The position numbers and the translations under genes were made by a program. A model generated the notes under the pieces. The model did no database searches. It was not told the origin of the DNA and worked only from the letters and a program-made list of their open reading frames with translations. Of a stretch of 11,729 nucleotides of DNA, positions 7,601 to 11,729 are shown one piece after another (position 1 is the stretch's first letter; each line of letters begins with the position of its first letter). Source of the DNA: Smithellaceae bacterium (GTDB lineage Bacteria > Desulfobacterota > Syntrophia > Syntrophales > Smithellaceae); contig JAQVQT010000046.1 in NCBI GenBank assembly GCA_028701435.1, positions 1 to 11,729 on the forward strand. Reading direction: 5' to 3'.

Positions 7601-8173
7601 GCGCTCAATGAATACGCCGAACTGGATCAGCGCAACCAGTTTTTGACGACGCAGTTGAGCGACCTCAACGAGTCGCTGGCGTCGCTGCAGCGGACCATCA
7701 CCCGGATCAACAAAATATCCCGCGAACGGTTTTCCGAAACCTTTGCCGCCGTCAATGAATGCTTCAAGAAGACCTTTGCCCATATTTTCCCCGGCGGCCG
7801 CGGCGAACTGCTCCTGACCGATGAAAGCGATCTTCTGGAAACCGGCGTGGACATTGATATTCAGATTCCGGGGAAGAAAGCGCAAAGCGTCAGCCTGCTT
7901 TCCGGCGGCGAAAAATCCCTGGCGGCCATCGCGCTGATTTTCGCCATTCTGCTGTACCGTCCGTCGCCCTTCCTGATTCTGGACGAAGTCGATGCGGCGC
8001 TCGACGACGCAAATACCAATCTGTTCAACCGCCTGATCCGCGATGTCGCGGCAAATTCCCAGGTCATCATGATTACCCACAACAAGAGCACGATGGAAGT
8101 CGCCGACACGCTCTTCGGCGTGACCATGCAAAAGCAGGGGATTTCCTCCCTGGTGTCCGTCACCCTCAATTGA
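4625..8173 (+). CDS. smc: Chromosome segregation ATPase SMC
   Basis: A full-length 1182-aa SMC, the usual bacterial size. It forms a ring with ScpA/ScpB (not in the window) and loads onto the nucleoid to compact and align sister chromosomes. The N-terminal head has Walker A G-P-N-G-C-G-K-S at 31-38. A long coiled coil (about 165-500) leads to the hinge (about 524-675), which includes the conserved L-T-G-G-S at about 661-665. The returning coiled coil runs to about 1020. The C-terminal head has the ABC signature L-S-G-G-E-K-S at 1092-1098 and Walker B I-L-D-E-V-D, with Asp1120 and Glu1121. The ATG at 4625 gives the canonical N-terminus (K-L-K-R-L-E-I-I-G-F-K-S-F), although its ribosome site (AAAGATGA) is weak. 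No TTA, CTA or TCA codons occur after codon 38. Confidence 0.98.
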   Translation: MKLKRLEIIGFKSFREKVVIDFSQGVNAVVGPNGCGKSNVVDAIRWVMGEQRVKALRGKKMDDVIFNGSEDAAPVSMAEVVMTLSSDGSSFPGVYGELTEVSISRKTILDGESEYCINRVPCRLLDVKEFFMGTGVGARTYSLVEQGAVSNLVEAKPEDRRLFIEDAAGVSKYKSRKDAAVRKMEATKQNILRLNDIHKEVKSQLGAITRQAKKAEQYKAVKQRMKETELALSRQGYAKMAGKNAALQDERTRISEQADAVSAQMEARESSLQEMKAALLEKDEQIGLHQTELYEAKNAINIKEKNVEFSRRRMAEASERKEKNLTEIEVMGRKRESLTVEIGNLQKKSADALKQMNLLQQELDEGAREVQGLLETDRDINARLEEHKIRYIDVMQDLAKFGNAVAGLKKSMEDFHKRDEREVREIDEDKNRLAELTKKMRELAGGLAAEEEEIARIAKEKEAAADALEKAKSDLQAVEERILQVKEEAGAKSSRRQSLEEFEAAFKWSNEGVKKVIETQDSPDAFYGVVADHIDVPREYESAVEAVLGDKLQYVVVKNQEEGVRAIDYLKSYKLGRGSFVPVELRGGSAQTYSAEHLQEAEPLLHKVVVQEEFKKIADGLLGDVLLTPSIETGISLWKKNGFRGTFVTPEGDTISPNGVLTGGSGSAVEKSLLATKREIAELEREVRKLSGELEGRMEEKKQLVSSIDRWEEELAQLKNSAHRLEMDAHSRKKDMERFDDETERLKQRIAVLEFNRRNIKSEEVQALQKLQEIEAEIRTKEAAEKELNEIISVFNSRRQQSRAAIDAEEKRLTEKKVLLAALAEKKEADLRTIARLQNDLAAGESEAEQKRADVASCEQQLADLSAAVEADTSALQSLYRNLAACETVLAELKEKRAADDDWLKGQENEIRDVKKKMDDLRRQQSELEMQCREGELNLENLKNAVAEKHQVDLASLMADFEALADEKIAELGALLEKDKQTIENFGEVNLLALNEYAELDQRNQFLTTQLSDLNESLASLQRTITRINKISRERFSETFAAVNECFKKTFAHIFPGGRGELLLTDESDLLETGVDIDIQIPGKKAQSVSLLSGGEKSLAAIALIFAILLYRPSPFLILDEVDAALDDANTNLFNRLIRDVAANSQVIMITHNKSTMEVADTLFGVTMQKQGISSLVSVTLN

Positions 8174-8283
8174 GCCGATCCGTTTCATCGCTTCGGCGCG
8201 GCTTCTCGCGAGGCGTTGTTCATTTGCGGGAGCTTTTCGGGCCGTTCCGCAAGTCCTCTTTGGCGTCGCTTTGAAGAAAATGC

Positions 8284-8313
8284 TTGATTTCGGAAAAAAA
8301 TGAGTGATATGAA
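8284..8313 (+). promoter_or_regulatory. Possible promoter for the CBS-domain gene
   Basis: TTGATT (8284-8289), an 18-nt spacer and TATGAA (8308-8313) would start transcription near 8320 and give a leader of about 118 nt. No strong terminator is visible after smc. A 6-bp stem TTGCGG/CCGCAA (8224-8229, 8247-8252) lacks a T tract. Nothing else gene-like is seen at 8174-8437. Confidence 0.4.
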
Positions 8314-8331
8314 ACACAGGAAATTTCGGGA

Positions 8332-8372
8332 GCCGACGATGGTTTCCATGTCGGCATGAAAAGCATTTTCAT
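8332..8372 (+). other. Two adjacent hairpins in the CBS-gene leader
   Basis: The first hairpin pairs GCCGAC (8332-8337) plus ATGG (8339-8342) with CCAT (8346-8349) plus GTCGGC (8350-8355): 10 bp, one bulged G, TTT loop. The second pairs ATGAAAA (8356-8362) with TTTTCAT (8366-8372) around GCA and begins immediately after the first. About 34 nt further on, a T7 run (8407-8413) follows a weak TGCT/AGCA stem. Both hairpins are unambiguous in sequence. A regulatory role or a protein-binding site is only inferred. Confidence 0.55.
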
Positions 8373-8437
8373 TCAGATTAGGATTTTTACCTGCTGTAGA
8401 GCAACTTTTTTTCTATTGGACAAGGGAGGACAATGAA

Positions 8438-8887
8438 ATGAAGATTCGGGACATGTTGAAAGCTACGGGATTCAAAAGTCAATCTTTAATCACCGTTGAA
8501 GCGGATGAGTTTGTTTCCGCGGCAATCCAGAAATTGATCCAGCACGACAAAGGGGCTCTTCCCGTCACGGATGAGAAAAATGACCTGATCGGCATCATTA
8601 CGGAAAGAGACATTGTGCGCAAGTGCCTCGCGCGGGGTGGAAATTGCGACGACAAGAAGGTCGGGGACATCATGACCCACGAGGTCGCCATCGCTTCGAT
8701 GGAGGACGATCTGGATTACGCCATCAACACGATGAGGAAGAAAAAGATTCGGCACATTCCGATTGCGGACGGCAAAAAGGTGGTGGGCATGATTTCCATG
8801 CGGGATATCATGGGATTTCAGTACGAAGAGACCAAGGCGGAGATCAAGTACATCAAGCTGATGCCCCAGCGGCCGGTCTTTAAATAG
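8438..8887 (+). CDS. Tandem CBS-domain protein
   Basis: A 149-aa soluble protein made almost wholly of two CBS domains (about 5-63 and 74-130), each with the G-x-I/M-x-x-R-D-I pattern (I-G-I-I-T-E-R-D-I-V and V-G-M-I-S-M-R-D-I-M). A CBS pair forms a Bateman module that binds adenosyl ligands such as AMP, ATP or SAM. Stand-alone copies are usually sensors or regulators whose partner cannot be read from sequence. There is no attached catalytic domain, signal peptide or membrane segment. The ATG at 8438 has GGAGG at 8425-8429, 8 nt upstream. An ATG at 8433 is in another frame. The gene appears monocistronic: possible promoter and hairpins upstream, strong terminator about 110 nt downstream. No partner gene adjoins it. 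Confidence 0.9.
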   Translation: MKIRDMLKATGFKSQSLITVEADEFVSAAIQKLIQHDKGALPVTDEKNDLIGIITERDIVRKCLARGGNCDDKKVGDIMTHEVAIASMEDDLDYAINTMRKKKIRHIPIADGKKVVGMISMRDIMGFQYEETKAEIKYIKLMPQRPVFK

Positions 8888-8899
8888 CATTTTGTTCGG

Positions 8900-8980
8900 G
8901 CCGCCTTCCCTGAATCCGGGGGCGGCGGGCCCGTTCGACATCCGCCCCCCGGCGGGAGAATCGGGCGGCCTTCGGACCCG
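8900..8980 (+). repeat. Cluster of GC-rich inverted repeats after the CBS gene
   Basis: Three hairpins sit in a row. One pairs GCCGCC and CCC with GGG and GGCGGC (8900-8905, 8908-8910, 8918-8926). One pairs CCGCC with GGCGG around CCCC (8942-8955). One at 8962-8980 has CGGG/CCCG at the base and a C(TTCG)G tetraloop inside. None is followed by a T run. They may stabilise the mRNA 3' end or be a dispersed palindromic element. The rest of 8888-9183 holds the terminator, a possible ftsY promoter and the ftsY leader described separately. Confidence 0.5.
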
Positions 8981-8994
8981 GTCTGTTTCCAGCA

Positions 8995-9037
8995 GGCGGG
9001 AGTTTTCCGCACTCCATGTGGAAAACCCCGCCTTTTT
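8995..9037 (+). terminator. Strong intrinsic terminator after the CBS gene
   Basis: GGCGGG (8995-9000) pairs with CCCGCC (9027-9032), and GTTTTCC (9002-9008) with GGAAAAC (9020-9026): 13 bp with one bulged A and an 11-nt loop. TTTTT follows at 9033-9037. This separates the CBS gene from ftsY. Confidence 0.88.
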
Positions 9038-9058
9038 CTTCAGAAAATCATCCATTTC

Positions 9059-9087
9059 TTTACTTTGGCGCCGAAAGTCGCTATGAA
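9059..9087 (+). promoter_or_regulatory. Possible ftsY promoter
   Basis: TTTACT (9059-9064), a 17-nt spacer and TATGAA (9082-9087), just after the terminator, give a start near 9094 and a leader of about 90 nt. Spacing is ideal and the boxes match moderately. Confidence 0.45.
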
Positions 9088-9113
9088 TCATGAATCACCG
9101 CGAGGGTTTTCCG

Positions 9114-9141
9114 CCGCCTGTCGCGAGGCGGTTGTGCCGCC
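9114..9141 (+). other. Mutually exclusive hairpins in the ftsY leader
   Basis: GGCGG at 9127-9131 can pair either with the upstream CCGCC (9114-9118) or with the downstream CCGCC (9137-9141). Only one of the two stems can exist at a time. The pair lies about 43 nt before the GTG start. This may be a regulatory switch or simply chance in GC-rich sequence. Confidence 0.4.
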
Positions 9142-9183
9142 GTTTCGAAAGAAGGATGCTTGCAGAAAGGAACAAGAAGCAAA

Positions 9184-10095
9184 GTGGGTTTATTCGACAA
9201 ACTGAAAGCGGGGCTGACCAAGACCCGTGACGCTCTGACCAAAAATCTGGATCAGCTCGTTTTCGGCAAAAGGGTTCTGGACCAGGCGCTCTACGACGAA
9301 CTGGAGGAGCTGATGATTTCGGCGGACATGGGTCCGCAGTTTACCTTTGATCTGATTGAGGATGTCAAGCAGCGGGTCAAGCGCAGGGAGCTTTCCGACG
9401 CGTCGCAGATCAAGAAGGTTTTGCAGGAGCGTATGATCGCCATTCTTCGGCAGATGGAAAAGCCGCTCTCCATTCCGAAAAACCGGCCTTTTGTCATCAT
9501 GGCCGTCGGCGTCAATGGAAGCGGCAAGACCACCACCATCGGCAAGCTGGCCCACCAGCTGCGCCGGGACGGCCATGAAGTTTTGCTGGTTGCCGCCGAC
9601 ACCTTTCGCGCCGCGGCCATCGAGCAGCTCGAAGTTTGGGGTGGACGCGTGGGCGCGCCGGTCGTCAAGCAGAAAATGAACGCCGATCCCGCCGCCGTTG
9701 TTTTTGACGCCGCCGGAAAGATTAAAGGGGGTTTTAACGGCGTGGTGATCGTGGATACCGCCGGCCGTCTGCACACCCGGACCAATCTGATGGAAGAGCT
9801 CAAAAAAGTCAAAAGGGTCATCAGCAGGGAATTGCCGGGGGCCCCGGAGGAGATTCTGCTGGTTCTGGATGCCACGACGGGCCAGAACGCCGTGATTCAG
9901 GCCAAAATGTTCAGGGAGGATATCGGGGTGACCGGCATTGTGCTGACCAAACTGGACGGGACTTCCAAGGGCGGAGTGGTGGTGCGCATCGCCGGCGAAC
10001 TGGGCCTTCCGGTGCGCTTTATCGGCGTCGGCGAGGGGCTGGAGGATCTGCGGCCCTTCGACAGCGGGGATTTTACGGCCGCCTTGTTGGATTAA
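9184..10095 (+). CDS. ftsY: Signal recognition particle receptor FtsY (NG domain form)
   Basis: A 303-aa SRP-family GTPase that docks ribosome-bound SRP at the membrane so that inner-membrane proteins are inserted co-translationally. An N domain (about 1-95) precedes the G domain. G1 is G-V-N-G-S-G-K-T-T-T (109-118), followed by D-T-F-R-A-A-A (139-145), D-T-A-G-R (191-195), L-D-A-T-T-G-Q-N (228-235), T-K-L-D-G (255-259) and G-V-G-E (281-284). There is no acidic A domain as in E. coli; membrane contact would be through the N-terminal amphipathic helix G-L-F-D-K-L-K-A-G-L. I chose the GTG at 9184 because it yields that canonical N-terminus and has AGGAA at 9168-9172, 11 nt upstream. An in-frame TTG at 9160 adds 8 residues, and its AAGGA is only 3 nt away. 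It likely leads an operon with the two following genes. Confidence 0.95.
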   Translation: MGLFDKLKAGLTKTRDALTKNLDQLVFGKRVLDQALYDELEELMISADMGPQFTFDLIEDVKQRVKRRELSDASQIKKVLQERMIAILRQMEKPLSIPKNRPFVIMAVGVNGSGKTTTIGKLAHQLRRDGHEVLLVAADTFRAAAIEQLEVWGGRVGAPVVKQKMNADPAAVVFDAAGKIKGGFNGVVIVDTAGRLHTRTNLMEELKKVKRVISRELPGAPEEILLVLDATTGQNAVIQAKMFREDIGVTGIVLTKLDGTSKGGVVVRIAGELGLPVRFIGVGEGLEDLRPFDSGDFTAALLD

Positions 10096-10105
10096 CCTGT
10101 CACGA

Positions 10106-10762
10106 ATGGCGTCAATCATGAATAAAATGTTTGCCATCGGAGACATTCATGGTTGTCTGGATCAACTCCGGCGCCTCATCCGGGACATTCCGGCCGACCC
10201 GGCAAACGACACCCTCGTCTTTATCGGCGATTATATTGACCGTTCGAACGGAAGCCCGGACGTCGTCGATTACATTTTGGGGCTCAAAAAGACCTATCAA
10301 AAAATGATCTGTCTTTGCGGAAATCATGAATCCATGCTGTTGAAATATCTCGACGGCGTGGACGAAGAGATGTATCTGTTTAACGGCGGCGCGATGACGC
10401 TCAAGGACTACGGGATATCCCTTTTGGATCCCCCGCGGATTAGAAAGGCAAAAATTCCGGCGGATCATCTGCGTTTTTATGAATCGCTTTTGCCGTATTA
10501 TGAAACGGATCAATATCTATTTGTTCATGCCGGTCTGCGCCCCGGAATACCGCTGGCAAGGCAGGCCGTTCAGGATATGCAGTGGATCCGGCAGGCGTTC
10601 ATTGATTCCGGATATGATTTCGGAAAGCGGGTGGTTTTTGGACATACGCATTTCAGCGCGCCTCTGGTGGCCGAAAATAAGATCGGCATTGACACCGGCG
10701 CGGTTTACGGCGGCAGGCTCACCTGCGCGGAGCTGCCGACTTTAAAATTTTATCAGGTGTGA
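10106..10762 (+). CDS. PPP-family metallophosphatase (Ser/Thr phosphatase or Ap4A hydrolase-like)
   Basis: A 218-aa calcineurin-like phosphoesterase with the PPP signatures in order: G-D-I-H-G at 12-16, G-D-Y-I-D-R at 41-46 and G-N-H-E at 72-75, then metal-ligand His141 (F-V-H-A-G-L) and the F-G-H-T-H motif (His180, His182). These build the two-metal site. The family includes lambda-type protein phosphatases and symmetrical dinucleoside tetraphosphatases, and sequence alone does not decide. The usual Gly-Pro after the D-R is replaced by S-N-G. It begins 10 nt after the ftsY stop with no clear ribosome site, so translation is probably coupled to ftsY. ATG 10118 (residue 5) is an alternative start. 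Its last codons contain the ribosome site of the next gene. Confidence 0.88.
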   Translation: MASIMNKMFAIGDIHGCLDQLRRLIRDIPADPANDTLVFIGDYIDRSNGSPDVVDYILGLKKTYQKMICLCGNHESMLLKYLDGVDEEMYLFNGGAMTLKDYGISLLDPPRIRKAKIPADHLRFYESLLPYYETDQYLFVHAGLRPGIPLARQAVQDMQWIRQAFIDSGYDFGKRVVFGHTHFSAPLVAENKIGIDTGAVYGGRLTCAELPTLKFYQV

Positions 10763-10764
10763 AC

Positions 10765-11670
10765 ATGAAAATTATCGAATGTGTGCCGAATTTCAGCGAA
10801 GGATGCGATCAGGCCAGGATCGAATCGATTGCCGGTGTATTAAAGGCGTTTTCCGCCGTCCGTCTGATTGACTACAGCGGGGACAGCGATCATAACCGGA
10901 GCGTCTTCACATTTCTGGGAAAGCCAGAAGACGTGCTGGAAGCGGCACTAGCCGCATCGGGTCAGGCGCTGAAGTTGATTGACATGCGCAAGCAGACCGG
11001 CGTCCATCCGCGCCTGGGGGCTGTTGACGTGGTGCCTTTCATCCCCCTGGGGAGAACAAAAATGGAAGATGCGGTTGATCTGGCGCACCTCTTCGGCCGG
11101 CAGTTATTCGAACGATTCGGCGTGCCGGTTTATTTTTACGGCCACGCGGCGCTGATTCCCGAGCGCAGGGAGCTGGCCGCCGTCCGTCGCGGCGGCTACG
11201 AGGCGCTGGCAAACAAGATGTCCAACCCCGGCGACGCGCCGGATGCCGGCAAGCCCGTCTTCAATCCGCGCGCGGGCGCAACCGCGGTCGGCGCGCGCGA
11301 ACTCCTGGTGGCGTATAACATCAATTTGAATTGCGACGATTTGCGTCTGGCGCAGAAAATCGCATCGCTCATTCGGGAAAAAAGCGGCGGATTTCCGCAT
11401 GTGCGCGCCATCGGCGTCATTTTAAAAAGCAGGCGTCTGGCGCAGGTCTCCATGAACCTGACCAACTGCAAAGAAACGCCGTTTAAAGCGGTTTATGAAC
11501 GGGTGGGAGCCCTGGCCGCTGAACGCGGCGTTCAGATTCTGGAGTCGGAGCTGATCGGACTGGCGCCTAAATGCGCTTTTGCGGGCACGAAGCCTGAAAA
11601 GCTGAAGCTGGTGAATTTCAGCAAAGACCGCCTGCTGGAAACGCATCTGAAGGAGTTCGCGAGCGCGTAA
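10765..11670 (+). CDS. ftcD: Glutamate formimidoyltransferase
   Basis: A 301-aa protein matching the transferase half of FTCD. It moves the formimino group from N-formimino-L-glutamate to tetrahydrofolate (EC 2.1.2.5; some homologues also act as glutamate formyltransferase). It starts with the family N-terminus I-I-E-C-V-P-N-F-S-E-G. It carries G-V-H-P-R-L-G-A-V-D at 79-88, in which His81 corresponds to the catalytic His of the mammalian enzyme. N-P-R-A-G-A-T-A-V-G lies mid-protein. The cyclodeaminase half (FchA/FtcD C-terminus) is absent, as in stand-alone bacterial forms. The ATG at 10765 has AGGTG (10755-10759) 5 nt upstream, inside the end of the phosphatase gene; GTG 10759 is a less likely start. 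No histidine-degradation genes are in the window. Confidence 0.93.
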   Translation: MKIIECVPNFSEGCDQARIESIAGVLKAFSAVRLIDYSGDSDHNRSVFTFLGKPEDVLEAALAASGQALKLIDMRKQTGVHPRLGAVDVVPFIPLGRTKMEDAVDLAHLFGRQLFERFGVPVYFYGHAALIPERRELAAVRRGGYEALANKMSNPGDAPDAGKPVFNPRAGATAVGARELLVAYNINLNCDDLRLAQKIASLIREKSGGFPHVRAIGVILKSRRLAQVSMNLTNCKETPFKAVYERVGALAAERGVQILESELIGLAPKCAFAGTKPEKLKLVNFSKDRLLETHLKEFASA

Positions 11671-11682
11671 AAGCGCTGAAGG

Positions 11683-11711
11683 TTGACAGCGCCGGCAAAG
11701 AATGTTACACC
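11683..11711 (+). promoter_or_regulatory. Strong promoter pointing off the right edge
   Basis: A perfect -35 TTGACA (11683-11688), a 17-nt spacer and TACACC (11706-11711) with an upstream TG (extended -10). The start would be near 11718. It lies just after ftcD, so a separately transcribed gene or stable RNA should begin beyond the window. No terminator is seen between ftcD and this promoter. Confidence 0.5.
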
Positions 11712-11729
11712 GCCGCATCCTTCGGGGAT

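Noticed and set aside
8224..8252. Stem TTGCGG/CCGCAA as an smc terminator
   Set aside because: It has a 6-bp stem with a 17-nt loop and no T tract, so it is too weak to call.
4736..8317. A 1193-codon open frame on the minus strand opposite smc
   Set aside because: It is in codon register with smc and stays open only because smc lacks TTA, CTA and TCA codons. The translation is low-quality, Phe/Gln/Arg-rich sequence with no recognisable domain, whereas the sense frame is a complete SMC.

Overview
The window looks like ordinary chromosome of an anaerobic, fairly GC-rich Gram-negative bacterium. My best guess is a Desulfobacterota lineage of the Syntrophales type (Syntrophus/Smithella-like). 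This rests on protein style and gene content (lone MoaA, AmrS, SMC, NG-only FtsY, free-standing glutamate formimidoyltransferase), not on any search, so the lineage is inference.

Left part (1-1633): two leftward genes. The outermost is an ankyrin-repeat lipoprotein that runs off the left edge. Its codon usage differs from its neighbours (many ATA, TTA and TCA codons). It has a good promoter (723-751) and a structured leader of about 140 nt. That leader contains a strong intrinsic terminator ending only about 30 nt before the start codon, an arrangement expected of transcription attenuation, a riboswitch, or a small RNA placed in front of the gene. To its right lie an unexplained rightward terminator (817-850) and the leftward greA gene with its own promoter. 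An approximately 300-bp divergent region separates greA from moaA.

Middle (1634-8173): moaA (molybdopterin biosynthesis), a class I SAM-dependent methyltransferase and amrS (AmmeMemoRadiSam-type radical SAM enzyme) are tightly packed, the last two sharing an ATGA overlap, and probably form one operon. After a 182-bp AT-rich gap with a possible promoter comes a full-length smc gene (chromosome condensation ATPase, 1182 aa).

Right part (8174-11729): a tandem-CBS-domain protein has a hairpin-containing leader and a strong terminator downstream. It is followed by ftsY (SRP receptor; best start is a GTG at 9184), a PPP-family metallophosphatase and ftcD (glutamate formimidoyltransferase). The last three are closely spaced or overlapping and are probably co-transcribed. 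A consensus-like promoter at the right edge points to a gene outside the window.

I find no CRISPR array, insertion sequence, tRNA, rRNA or phage gene. Most protein genes are housekeeping. The parts that deserve a second look are non-coding: the attenuator-like leader at 603-716, the orphan terminator at 817-850, and the hairpin-rich leaders and spacers around the CBS and ftsY genes. There is also a striking absence of TTA, CTA and TCA codons from four genes beyond their 5' ends.
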